Origin: an uncultured Aquimarina sp.
GTDB lineage: Bacteria > Bacteroidota > Bacteroidia > Flavobacteriales > Flavobacteriaceae
DNA length: 64,000 nucleotides
Assembly (NCBI GenBank): GCA_947502885.1
Contig: CANNBP010000012.1
Location: forward strand, 62,001-126,000
Reading direction: 5' to 3'
Shown here: positions 46,088 through 55,318 of the stretch, piece after piece
Layout: each line of letters opens with the position of its first letter
Position numbering within the stretch: the first letter of the stretch is position 1
Made by a program: the position numbers and the translations under genes
Notes under the pieces: generated by a model
The model's database searches: none
Told to the model about the DNA's origin: nothing
The model's input: only the letters and a program-made list of their open reading frames with translations

Positions 46088-46912
46088 TTATATTTTATCT
46101 ATAATTTCAATTTTTTTATTTGCAATTACTTTGATTGGATATACAATTTTGTTTCCACTGGTACTTTCTAAAACCATACATATATTATCAATAGATACGA
46201 TAGTACCTTTTATCTCATCAATAATAATGTGTTGTCCTGCCTCTAAGTTCTTTCTTGAATAAAACCCTAGAAGTAACCTGTATATAATATCTCTTGATCC
46301 CAAACCCAATGCTAAGGTAAAAGCCGCTAAAAAAGCTCCTAAAATCAACGATAAGTTATTAGTGATAATATCGGTATTTACTCCAGCCTGATTTAAGGCA
46401 GTAATTGATACGATAATAAATACTATACAAAAAAGGATAGAGCTTATTATTTTGGAGCCACTTAAGTCAAAAGACTTAAGCATAGTATAAACTGATTTTT
46501 TTATAAGAGAAGCCAAATATAAACCAAACCCAAAAATGATTATTGCACTAAACATCTTTGGTAAGTAATCAATTAATCTACTAGCTTCATTAGAGACTAT
46601 AGTTAACCCGAAAATATCTGAGCCAATAATAACTAGTACAAGAATCAAAAACCATTTTAAAAAAGTCAAAACAATTTGTGTTGGTTTAATCTTAATAGAA
46701 GAATTAAGTAACATTCCGTTTTCACTAATTTTTGTCGCTAACATATCTATTTTGGTATACCCTAATGTCTTTTTAACAACAAACAGAACGACTTTTATAA
46801 ATAACCACCCTATAAAAAAGAATAAAATAGCCCCTAATATATTAGGTATAATATCATATAATTCATCAAACACATTTTCTAGCAATTTTATATTGAATAA
46901 TTTTTCCATCAT
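46088..46912 (-). CDS. MscS-family small-conductance mechanosensitive channel
   Basis: A 274-residue inner-membrane protein with about 4-5 helices, including a Gly/Ala-rich pore helix (NNLSLILGAFLAAFTLALG) followed by SRDIIYRLLLGFYSRKNLEAGQ and a short beta-domain (IDEIKGTIVSIDNICMVLES), as in MscS. It would open under membrane tension and protect against osmotic shock. It lies 28 bases after a 61-residue gene and shares an operon with an upstream sigma factor. Confidence 0.88.
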   Translation of the reverse strand: MMEKLFNIKLLENVFDELYDIIPNILGAILFFFIGWLFIKVVLFVVKKTLGYTKIDMLATKISENGMLLNSSIKIKPTQIVLTFLKWFLILVLVIIGSDIFGLTIVSNEASRLIDYLPKMFSAIIIFGFGLYLASLIKKSVYTMLKSFDLSGSKIISSILFCIVFIIVSITALNQAGVNTDIITNNLSLILGAFLAAFTLALGLGSRDIIYRLLLGFYSRKNLEAGQHIIIDEIKGTIVSIDNICMVLESTSGNKIVYPIKVIANKKIEIIDKI

Positions 46913-46940
46913 AGATTTATAAATTAGTTGTTAGTTGGTT

Positions 46941-47126
46941 TTATTGATCTTTATCTGGTTTATTAGTAAGTTTCAATAATTCTCCAAGAGAGCTAGGGTA
47001 CTTGACCGCAAACAGGTCTGCAAATTCTAATGATAACTTGACTACCTCTACGTCATCAAACACTTTCTTCTTAATAGAATCTGGTAATTCTTCATTTTGC
47101 AATATTTTTTTAAAAGGGTTTTTCAT
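46941..47126 (-). CDS. Small soluble protein between sigma factor and MscS
   Basis: A 61-residue, charged, helical protein (ELPDSIKKKVFDDVEVVKLS, then FADLFAVKYPSSLGELLKLT). It has no membrane helix, so it is not a classical membrane anti-sigma factor. Its ATG is two bases after the sigma-factor stop. Position suggests a role in controlling the sigma factor or the channel, but this is inference only. Confidence 0.7.
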   Translation of the reverse strand: MKNPFKKILQNEELPDSIKKKVFDDVEVVKLSLEFADLFAVKYPSSLGELLKLTNKPDKDQ

Positions 47127-47128
47127 CG

Positions 47129-47704
47129 CTATAGGGTATTATATGCTTTCATTAATCGCGACTTGGCACGGCTTAACCTCATTTTTACTGCACTCTCTCC
47201 AATATCCAGGCTATCCTTAATTTCCTTTATTGAGAGGTCATCTTGATATTTCATCATTAATATCACTTTATCATCTGGTTCTATTTGTTGCAAAGCAATG
47301 GTTAACTTTTTTGATTTTAATTTCATGATTTCTTTATCCAAAATATCCTCTTCATCATTGCTTGCACAATCTGTGAGTATATCTGATACTACAATTTTTT
47401 CATTCTTTTTCTTACGAACCCTCTGCACATAATTAACACAGAAATTATAAGTAAAAGAATATAACCATGTTGAAAACTTAGAAGTTCCTTTATAGGTTTT
47501 TAGTTTGGCAAACAACAACACAAAAATATCATGAGTTAAATCCTGGGCCTCTTCTTTGGTCTTTACAAAGCTTATACATTTTGCGTATACCATTTTTGCA
47601 TATCTATCATAAAGAATAGCATACAATTGGGTATCATTGCTTTTTGCAATCTTAAAGACCAATTCTTTATCTTCTAAATAATTTTCCTTCCTTGTTTCTT
47701 TCAA
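47129..47704 (-). CDS. ECF-type RNA polymerase sigma factor
   Basis: A 191-residue sigma-70-family factor with a region-2 block (YDRYAKMVYAKCISFVKTKE then AQDLTHDIFVLLF, with STWLYSFTYNFCVNYVQR) and region 4 (LSIKEIKDSLDIGESAVKMR, then LSRAKSRLMKAYNTL). The frame has no ATG before about residue 38; an in-frame TAA lies just upstream, so a TTG at 47704 (TTGAAAGAAAC) is the start. It heads a three-gene operon ending in an MscS channel. Confidence 0.9.
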   Translation of the reverse strand: MKETRKENYLEDKELVFKIAKSNDTQLYAILYDRYAKMVYAKCISFVKTKEEAQDLTHDIFVLLFAKLKTYKGTSKFSTWLYSFTYNFCVNYVQRVRKKKNEKIVVSDILTDCASNDEEDILDKEIMKLKSKKLTIALQQIEPDDKVILMMKYQDDLSIKEIKDSLDIGESAVKMRLSRAKSRLMKAYNTL

Positions 47705-48070
47705 TATATTTTATTGTTTCACATAAACCTCTTAAGTAAGACACAAGGGTTTTAAAAAAGTCACATATTATTTTTTTGCACATAATCAAGTTAAACAAAA
47801 AAATTAGATTTAATAATGAAAATCCTCATTCAATTTTTGAGGACATTCTACATAAACACTGATATTCAATCAATTAAAAACATAATACGCTTCTAATTTT
47901 CACAGACACGTATTGCTAAGAAATTTGAGTTGAACCCTTTTTAAACAAATAAACCAGAAACAATGTTTCTGGTTTATTTGTTTAAAATAACTGCTAACGT
48001 TTGGTAGAAAATGATTTACGTATATTTCATTTACTCTATTCAACTCAAATTATCATACTACTCAATTACA
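47705..48070. other. Gap upstream of the sigma operon
   Basis: About 365 bases without a gene, between the CHAT-protein end and the sigma-factor start. It contains the perfect terminator at 47943-47983 and must contain the sigma-operon promoter. Confidence 0.5.
47943..47983 (-). terminator. Perfect 19-bp hairpin terminator of the CHAT-protein gene
   Basis: A perfect 19-bp stem (47943-47961 with 47965-47983) with a 3-base loop lies 88 bases past the CHAT gene stop. The stem itself ends in TTTATTTGTTT, giving T-rich tracts on either strand. Confidence 0.75.
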
Positions 48071-51000
48071 CTATGACCTCTTTTTTCTATACCAAAGTAC
48101 TATAAAAACTAGAATACCCATCCCCCCTAATATGATACTCCAATACAACAAAGTATTATTAGTAAAGTGTATAGGGGTTGAATCGCCAACTAAATAAAAG
48201 CCTGCCCAATAAAAAGGATCCATTCTATTTATATTTGCATTTGCTAAATACTGTAACTTGGCCTGTTGTAGGGCCTTACTTTTACTCATTCCCTTTTTTA
48301 GATTTTTATAAAAGAGAAGCATTAGCTCGGGAGTAGTTTTATCCGATACTTCCCAACTAGTCAATAGTAAACTTTTTGTTCCTGCGTATTGAAAAGCAGT
48401 TCCTAAACTCATGATTCCTTCTCCCTTGGCAATTTTACCACTTCCTGTGTTACATGCACTCAGCACAGTAAGTTCAGCTGGAATATCTAAGGAAAATAGT
48501 TCATGACTGTATAGTAAATTATCTTCTATAGTGTCCTTACTTTTAGTAAAATACAATTTAGAGTTTTCGGGATATTCATTATCTACACTTCCATGCAATG
48601 CCAAGTGTAATATATTATACTTACTTGCATTGTTTTTAAAATTAGCCTCTATAGCTTGAGATCCATAATAGTACTGCCCGTCAATAATTTTTGAAATCGC
48701 TTTGATCTCTTTTCTCGTGCCTGGTAAATCTTCTCCTACACCCCTAAGTGCTTCTAAACTAATAGCTCGGTTTTCTGCTATCTGCTTTCCATCTGAGAAT
48801 GAAAATGCAAGACATTCTTCTAGTTTCCTAATTTCTTGATCATTCTTAAAAACGTTAAATAACAGGTTTCCAGAATTAGCATAGGTAATTGCATAGTCCT
48901 TTATTAAATAAGATAGAAGTGCAGGGTTATTAGATTTATCTTTTTGTCTTGTCAATATCTCAAAATTAAGATGCCATAAAGAGCCATCAGGTACAATGAT
49001 AAGTTCATTACCAATAAGTTTATCTTTTATGGGAGCAATAAGTGTTGTATACAATTCATTTCCTTGTTTTTTATATACAGAAATATCTCTATCAATAATA
49101 CTTTTACGAAACTTATCTATTCGTTCTGTTAGTTTTGAAATCGATAACTCTTTTACAGCTATCATATCTTTAGAAATTGTAAATGCATAAGTAATACTAT
49201 CTGTTGTTACAAATTCTAGCATTGTTGTTGTATCATCTAATTGTTGCTGAATTGCAGACACAGAAATAATCTCTTTTTTATGTTTAATTTGATAATACTT
49301 AGGGTAGTTTTTTTCTATAGATCTTATTAAAGAATCTTCTCTTCTATTAACCTCAAAAAGGTCATTTTCAAATCCTTTTAGCTTTGAAACATTTATATTA
49401 GCCTTAGATTGCTCTTTGATGATTTGTGATTGATAAAAAGATTGGTCCGATTTGAGTGTTTTTTCAAACGAGACTAAACTATTTGGCAACCCTAAAAAAC
49501 TTTTGGCCTTTGCATCAGAAAGTAATTCTTTCAAAGTATTTGCTTTACTTTTTTCTGCATAATAAAATGCTTTTTCTAACGCCAGTTCATCTCCTTCTTC
49601 TTTATATAATAACAATTGAGCATATATAGCACTAGAACACACCTCTTTAATCTTTTGTGCAAAGGTTAATTTATCTTGATAGTTAAAAAAAGATTGCCGA
49701 ATTTGATCGCTCAAAATATCCATATTTTGGTAAATGTCAATACTTTGTTTTAAATTAGCTATACTTTTATTTTTTCTATAAAGTGCTAGTAATGTTTTAG
49801 ATTTCTCATTCAGAGTATTCAATAAATTTTTTAAATGTAAAAAATGATTAGGATTGAAATCACCTTCAGTTGACTTTAAGTTATTTTTTTTAAGATTAGA
49901 CTGTAATGCTTTATCAAAAAATGTAATAGCTTTTGTATACTCTTTTTGTTGATGAAAGACACTTCCTATATTAGTATAAACATTTACAATATGGTTGTGT
50001 TTTTTATCACTAGCTCCTTCCAAAATCATCAAAGATTTGCGATAATACACCAATGCTTCATCATATTCTTTTTTCTTAAGATAAACATCTCCAATACTCA
50101 AATACAAAACGGAAGTAACAGAACTATTCTTTCCTAAAAGGTTATTATATATAGTTAAAGATTTCTGGTAGTACTTTAATGCCTCCTCATACTCTTCTTT
50201 TTCTAAATATCCCCCTCCAATACTTCTGTATATATTGGCTACATTGTCATAATTTCCTTTTGAGATAGATTTATAAACTTCTAATGCCTTATCATAAAAA
50301 TCGAATGCTTTTTCATACTTCTTCATTACTCTGTACACATTACCTCTATTATGGTACGAATTTGCTATTGTATTTAAATGAGGATTATCTAATCTCATAG
50401 TTATTTCCATACTTCTTTTAAAGTATTCTAATGCCTTATTGTACTCTCCTTTTTCAAAATAAGCCCCTCCCATAAGATTATGAACTTTACCTTGTGAAAT
50501 TAAATCATTTTTCTCTGTAAGAATTGGCAATGCTTTTTGACTGTATAATAGTGCTTCATCATATTGACTCATATAATAATACTTTGCACTAAGATTAAAA
50601 TATCCTTTCCCTGTTCGTATATGATTTTCTCCATAGGTCTCAATAGTTATATCTAAAGATTTACGAGCATAAGATAACCCCTTATTATTTTGTCCAAGTT
50701 TTGAATAAATAATAGATATCCTACGATAGATATCGTCTAGTTTTTGCTCCTTGGGGTTTGATGCTTTCAAAATAATTGCCAACACCTTTTTACAGTATTC
50801 CAAAGATTTTTCATACTGTGCTTTGATATAATAAAACCTTGCTAAATTACTATAAGAACGCTCTATATAATGGTGATTTTCTGGAAATAATTGCTTCCTT
50901 ATTTTTAATGCTTTTTGAAAATACTCTAATGCTTCATCTAGTTTATGCATATATTCATAATATTCACCTAAATTATCATATGCATTTGCTTCATGTAAAT

Positions 51001-51340
51001 TCCCTTTAACAAGATATGTATTACTTATTTCTAGTGCCTTTTTTGCGCTCCCAAATGTTTCTTCAAACTTTCGATTTCGACATTGATTTTCTGATATTTT
51101 GTTATAACAACTTGCCACCTTATCCCAAACTTGAACTTTTTCATAAATTAATCGTGCCTTTTCAAAGAATTGGATCGATTCATTAAATTTCCGATTTAAT
51201 GAAAGCGAATCTCCTTTTTTATAATATTTTGAAGCGGATAAAGTATCTTTTTCTACTTGTCCATATGTAGTATAAATTGAAATCAGAAAAAGAACAATCG
51301 ATAACAAAGAAGTCAGAAAAGTTAAACACGTTTTTTTCAT
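48071..51340 (-). CDS. Secreted, membrane-anchored TPR-CHAT protease
   Basis: A 1089-residue protein. An N-terminal signal (residues about 8-28) is followed by about 10 TPR units (residues about 35-490; EALEYFQKALKIRKQLF, KALEYFKRSMEIT). A helical linker follows. The CHAT (caspase-like) domain covers about 790-1055 with His916 in LHLALHGS and Cys963 in LSACNTGSGK, plus SLLLTSWEVSD and DPFYWAGF. A C-terminal membrane helix (about 1062-1083) ends in YRKKRS. The TPR part should bind a partner that switches on the protease. It is a single-gene transcript. Confidence 0.9.
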   Translation of the reverse strand: MKKTCLTFLTSLLSIVLFLISIYTTYGQVEKDTLSASKYYKKGDSLSLNRKFNESIQFFEKARLIYEKVQVWDKVASCYNKISENQCRNRKFEETFGSAKKALEISNTYLVKGNLHEANAYDNLGEYYEYMHKLDEALEYFQKALKIRKQLFPENHHYIERSYSNLARFYYIKAQYEKSLEYCKKVLAIILKASNPKEQKLDDIYRRISIIYSKLGQNNKGLSYARKSLDITIETYGENHIRTGKGYFNLSAKYYYMSQYDEALLYSQKALPILTEKNDLISQGKVHNLMGGAYFEKGEYNKALEYFKRSMEITMRLDNPHLNTIANSYHNRGNVYRVMKKYEKAFDFYDKALEVYKSISKGNYDNVANIYRSIGGGYLEKEEYEEALKYYQKSLTIYNNLLGKNSSVTSVLYLSIGDVYLKKKEYDEALVYYRKSLMILEGASDKKHNHIVNVYTNIGSVFHQQKEYTKAITFFDKALQSNLKKNNLKSTEGDFNPNHFLHLKNLLNTLNEKSKTLLALYRKNKSIANLKQSIDIYQNMDILSDQIRQSFFNYQDKLTFAQKIKEVCSSAIYAQLLLYKEEGDELALEKAFYYAEKSKANTLKELLSDAKAKSFLGLPNSLVSFEKTLKSDQSFYQSQIIKEQSKANINVSKLKGFENDLFEVNRREDSLIRSIEKNYPKYYQIKHKKEIISVSAIQQQLDDTTTMLEFVTTDSITYAFTISKDMIAVKELSISKLTERIDKFRKSIIDRDISVYKKQGNELYTTLIAPIKDKLIGNELIIVPDGSLWHLNFEILTRQKDKSNNPALLSYLIKDYAITYANSGNLLFNVFKNDQEIRKLEECLAFSFSDGKQIAENRAISLEALRGVGEDLPGTRKEIKAISKIIDGQYYYGSQAIEANFKNNASKYNILHLALHGSVDNEYPENSKLYFTKSKDTIEDNLLYSHELFSLDIPAELTVLSACNTGSGKIAKGEGIMSLGTAFQYAGTKSLLLTSWEVSDKTTPELMLLFYKNLKKGMSKSKALQQAKLQYLANANINRMDPFYWAGFYLVGDSTPIHFTNNTLLYWSIILGGMGILVFIVLWYRKKRS

Positions 51341-51647
51341 ATTTGGTATATTAGATATTTAATAACAAAGAAAGAGGAAATATTACTTTTTTAGTTCATA
51401 ATTTGTAAAAATTAATAACTTCGAAACATACTAGTAAGGCATGCTTCTTAAAAAACGGTATCAATTTGGTCTTCAATGAACTAAACCCTTTTTAGATTAA
51501 AATAACATATCGTATATTCTAACTTGTATCGAAACACATTTATAAATAAACTAAAACAAAAAACTTAAACTTCTTCGTTATAAATTTGAACAATTACCAG
51601 TAATATTGTATAATTCAAAAAATACCTGTGTTAACCAAACATGATAT
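51341..51647. other. Divergent promoter region
   Basis: About 307 AT-rich bases between the divergent CHAT-protein gene and the unknown secreted-protein gene. No coding frame was seen. A -7 match for the rightward gene is at 51581-51588. Confidence 0.45.
51581..51588 (+). promoter_or_regulatory. -7 element TAAATTTG for the gene at 51648
   Basis: A perfect TAnnTTTG match 59 bases upstream of the ATG on the coding strand. The -33 part is weak. Confidence 0.4.
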
Positions 51648-52394
51648 ATGAGACATTTACAATTCATTATTCTGCTTATATTCATGTTTCAGGCTCAAGC
51701 TCAAAATGATTTTCTTAACCCAAATAGATATAGATTTAAATATAAATCAACAGTATTTAAGGGTACAAGACAAACTATTACAGCACAATTAAGAGCTTTA
51801 AAAAACAATTCCCTATTCGTAGACATTCCCGAAGAAGAACAAATCGTATTGTCTAAATTATTTAAAAACGTAAGAAGTCAACCTATTCCAAAATTGTATA
51901 GAAAACATGCGATTGTATTTCTTGATGCCCTATACTCTTATGAAGAATTCTTAATCATATATAACAATGCTGTATACGAAGTAATCAGACATTTAAAACA
52001 GGACATGCGTCGTCTTGATCTTAAATTTGAAAGACAATATATTCATGCAAAGACCTTACTTGATCGAACAAATCAAGAAGAAAACAACAATCTTGATAAG
52101 ATAAATACACTTACTGTAGCTTATCGAGATAGTCAATTAAAACTTATGAGTCATCGTTGGATGAAGAAAAAAATTGAAAAATACCGAGGTATGAATGCCG
52201 TTACGAACCCTGATCAATTAATTAAGGAATTTAAAAAATCAGAAGCAATGAATGTTTTTAAAATGGTAAAAGAACAAAAAACTCAAAAAATTAATTCATA
52301 CCTTGAAAACCAAATTATAGATTTCTTTTATAAAAAGTCTATACCAGAAATAGATTTAAGCACTTTTGAGTTTAACCATAAAAGGAAAAAATAA
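51648..52394 (+). CDS. Secreted helical protein of unknown function
   Basis: A 248-residue protein with a Sec signal (MRHLQFIILLIFMFQAQAQ). The mature part is mostly helical and strongly charged (HLKQDMRRLDLKFERQYIH, a HRWMKKKIEKYRG block) and ends in a basic tail (HKRKK). No family recognised. Its promoter region is shared with the divergent CHAT-protein gene, and it is followed after 52 bases by the permease of the peptidoglycan-recycling cluster. Confidence 0.65.
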   Translation: MRHLQFIILLIFMFQAQAQNDFLNPNRYRFKYKSTVFKGTRQTITAQLRALKNNSLFVDIPEEEQIVLSKLFKNVRSQPIPKLYRKHAIVFLDALYSYEEFLIIYNNAVYEVIRHLKQDMRRLDLKFERQYIHAKTLLDRTNQEENNNLDKINTLTVAYRDSQLKLMSHRWMKKKIEKYRGMNAVTNPDQLIKEFKKSEAMNVFKMVKEQKTQKINSYLENQIIDFFYKKSIPEIDLSTFEFNHKRKK

Positions 52395-52446
52395 ATTATA
52401 CTGTATTTTTAATTTGTCAATATTTTACTTTCTATAAAAACAATTC

Positions 52447-53718
52447 ATGACATCATCTAAAAAAGACAAAAGTGCTTGGGCGTGGGTACCTTCTTTATAT
52501 TTTACTGAAGGAATGCCATATGTTATCATTATAACGGTTGCGGTCATTATGTATAAAAAACTTGGTATTAGTAACGCTGATATAGGTTTATATACCAGCT
52601 GGTTATATTTACCTTGGGTGGTAAAACCGTTATGGAGCCCTCTAGTTGATATAAAAAGTACCAAACGTAATTGGTTTTTAGGAATGCAGTTACTAATTGC
52701 ACTTGCTTTTTTGGGAGTAGGATTAACTACACCAACAAACAATTTCTTTGTACTAAGCCTTTCTTTCTTTTGGGTTGCTGCTTTTGCATCTGCTACAAAC
52801 GACATTGCATCAGATGGGTATTATCTTATAGCATTATCCGAAAAAAAACAATCATTTTTTTTAGGAGTACGTAGTACTTTTTATCGATTAGCTATGATCA
52901 CGGGACAAGGACTAATTGTTGTATTTGCAGGTTTTTTAGAAGAACAATATGGCGACAATCAAAAAGCTTGGTCCTATACGATGATTGTTGTTGCACTTTT
53001 TATGGTTTTGCTCACGGTTTTAAATCTTTTTACTACACCAAAAGTTGAAAAAACAGAGCCAGAGGAAAAAGATGTTGCTGTTAGTTTTCTTGAAGTATTC
53101 AAAAGTTTTTTTCAAAAAAAACAGATCGGCATAGCCTTGGCTTTTATTTTATTGTATCGCCTAGGTGAATCTCAATTGGTCAAAATGGCTTCTCCTTTTT
53201 TGTTGGATAAACCAGAAGCTGGTGGATTAGCATTATCTACTACCGAGGTGGGTACTATTTATGGAACTTTTGGAGTTATTGCATTAACTATTGGAGGGAT
53301 TTTAGGAGGAATTGTCATCTCGTCTCATGGACTAAAGAAGTGGATGCTACCTATGATTCTCGCACTTAACTTACCTAATCTTTTATATATACTTTTAGCA
53401 TTTTGGCAACCATCATCTGTAGTTTTCACAACATTAGTTGTGATAGTAGAACAATTTGGATATGGATTTGGGTTCGCTGCATATTTAATGTTTTTGATTT
53501 ATATAGCAGAAGGTGTATCCAAAACTTCTCATTATGCAATCGCAACTGGATTTATGGCTCTAGGAATGATGCTACCAGGAATGATCAGTGGGTATATCCA
53601 AGAGTATATTGGATATACAGGATTTTTTATATGGGTAGCAATTGCAGCAATTCCTGCAATTATACTCACTCGATACATTCAATACCCAGCAACTTATGGT
53701 AAGAAGGATAAAAACTAG
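52447..53718 (+). CDS. AmpG-like MFS permease (muropeptide importer predicted)
   Basis: A 423-residue, 12-helix major-facilitator protein. It has an N-terminal LGISNADIGLYTSWLYLPW region, FASATNDIASDGYY in the fourth helix, and RLGESQLVKMASPFLLDK, which together recall the AmpG/PAT group. AmpG imports N-acetylglucosaminyl-anhydromuramyl peptides. The next two genes (NagZ, AnmK) process exactly these products, which supports the substrate prediction. It starts at the ATG at 52447. Confidence 0.85.
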   Translation: MTSSKKDKSAWAWVPSLYFTEGMPYVIIITVAVIMYKKLGISNADIGLYTSWLYLPWVVKPLWSPLVDIKSTKRNWFLGMQLLIALAFLGVGLTTPTNNFFVLSLSFFWVAAFASATNDIASDGYYLIALSEKKQSFFLGVRSTFYRLAMITGQGLIVVFAGFLEEQYGDNQKAWSYTMIVVALFMVLLTVLNLFTTPKVEKTEPEEKDVAVSFLEVFKSFFQKKQIGIALAFILLYRLGESQLVKMASPFLLDKPEAGGLALSTTEVGTIYGTFGVIALTIGGILGGIVISSHGLKKWMLPMILALNLPNLLYILLAFWQPSSVVFTTLVVIVEQFGYGFGFAAYLMFLIYIAEGVSKTSHYAIATGFMALGMMLPGMISGYIQEYIGYTGFFIWVAIAAIPAIILTRYIQYPATYGKKDKN

Positions 53719-53727
53719 ATAATACAT

Positions 53728-55314
53728 ATGCAAAGCATCTCTCAAAAAAAAACGGCATCAAACTTTTCTAAATTAGAAAAAATAGGTCAGTCATTTTTTC
53801 CCGCGGCTTATATTAATGATACAGATGAAGGCATTAAAAGTCTTGAACGACTCATTAAAGATTATAAAGTAGGAGGACTTACTTTTTTTCATAGTAGAGC
53901 AAGTACTGCTACTAATTTTGAAGGAAAAAAAGCAGTTGTTAGAAATGATGATAGTGCCAAACGTTTAGCAGAACTTATTGTTCATTATCAAAGCATAGCT
54001 TCTCATCCTCTGTTAATAAGTATTGATGCAGAATGGGGGTTAGCCATGCGAGTAGAAAACACACCTCAATATCCATATGCTATAACTTTAGGAGCAATAC
54101 CCAATGAACAGAATGAACTTATTTTTGAAGTTGGAAAGCAAATGGGATTTGAGCTTAAAAGTATGGGAGTTCATCTTAATCTGGCTCCTGTAGTAGATGT
54201 CAATATTAATCCTAATAATCCTGTGATAGGTTATCGTGCTTTTGGCGAAAACAAAGAACATATTACTCAAAAAGCTTTAGCCTTATACAAAGGATTAAAA
54301 TCTGCTGGCATTTTAGGTTGTTTTAAGCATTTTCCTGGTCACGGAGATACTGCAGTAGATTCCCACTTGGGATTACCTATAATTTCTAAATCTAAAAATG
54401 AGATTTATGATCAAGAATTATTTCCATTTATACAAGCTATAAAATCTGGTATTGATAGTATTCTTATTGGTCATTTAGCAGTTCCGTCACTAACATCAGG
54501 AAAAAACATATCTGCCACTCTATCCAAAGAAATTATTAAGGGAATCTTAAGAGAAGAATTAGGCTTTGAAGGTGTCGTAATTTCTGATGCTCTTAATATG
54601 CATAGTGTTTCAAAACAATATACCGAAAAAGGACTTTTAGAGTGGAAAGCTTTTGATGCCGGAAATGATATTTTATGTTTTGCTGAGCATGTTGAAGAAG
54701 GGATTTTAAAGATAGATAGAAACGCCAATATCCAGCAAATCGAAGAAAGTTTTTCTAGAATTCAAAAATTAAAAGAAACAATCAACGTCGAACAACCTAT
54801 AAAGCCAATCTTTGAGTTTAAAAATACGACTTCGCTTAATACTAAACTAGCTAAAGCATCCTTAACACATTATAAATCATCACCAAAAGAATTTAACAAA
54901 TACAAGACTCAAGACTTCGAAGTTATTGTTATTGGTAACTCAATTGATTGCACATTTATTCAAGAAGTAGAAAAAATCAAAAGTTTTACTGTTATCGATT
55001 ACACAGAAAATGTAGTAAAAAACATTACTTCTAATAATATTGTCATTGCACTATTCCCTCCTTTAATAAAGCCCACTAATCAATTTGGATTAGATGATAA
55101 CATTGTTAAAAATATAGCGCACCTTAGTAAAACAAATAATGTATGTATATACTTATTTGGTAACCCATATTCTTTAAGAGTGTTAGAAACCGAGAACATC
55201 AACAATATAATCCTTATATATCAAGACTTTAACCCTTTTCAGCAAATTGCCGCAAAACATTTTTTAGGACAGCATATAGCCTCTGGAAAGATTCCTGTAG
55301 AACTTTCAAAATAA
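53728..55314 (+). CDS. nagZ: Beta-N-acetylglucosaminidase, glycoside hydrolase family 3
   Basis: A 528-residue GH3 enzyme. The NagZ signature KHFPGHGDTAVDSHLGLP is at about residues 200-217, with the catalytic His/Asp dyad (His206, Asp208 or Asp211 region), and the nucleophile Asp287 is in GVVISDALNM. A C-terminal domain of about 180 residues follows the core, longer than in E. coli NagZ (341 residues). No signal peptide, so it is cytosolic and removes GlcNAc from imported muropeptides. It starts nine bases after the permease gene and is followed by anmK after four bases. Confidence 0.92.
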   Translation: MQSISQKKTASNFSKLEKIGQSFFPAAYINDTDEGIKSLERLIKDYKVGGLTFFHSRASTATNFEGKKAVVRNDDSAKRLAELIVHYQSIASHPLLISIDAEWGLAMRVENTPQYPYAITLGAIPNEQNELIFEVGKQMGFELKSMGVHLNLAPVVDVNINPNNPVIGYRAFGENKEHITQKALALYKGLKSAGILGCFKHFPGHGDTAVDSHLGLPIISKSKNEIYDQELFPFIQAIKSGIDSILIGHLAVPSLTSGKNISATLSKEIIKGILREELGFEGVVISDALNMHSVSKQYTEKGLLEWKAFDAGNDILCFAEHVEEGILKIDRNANIQQIEESFSRIQKLKETINVEQPIKPIFEFKNTTSLNTKLAKASLTHYKSSPKEFNKYKTQDFEVIVIGNSIDCTFIQEVEKIKSFTVIDYTENVVKNITSNNIVIALFPPLIKPTNQFGLDDNIVKNIAHLSKTNNVCIYLFGNPYSLRVLETENINNIILIYQDFNPFQQIAAKHFLGQHIASGKIPVELSK

Positions 55315-55318
55315 AACC

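Noticed and set aside
52425..52874. Overlapping ORFs on both strands inside the permease gene
   Set aside because: The MFS frame explains the DNA; the others are shadows.
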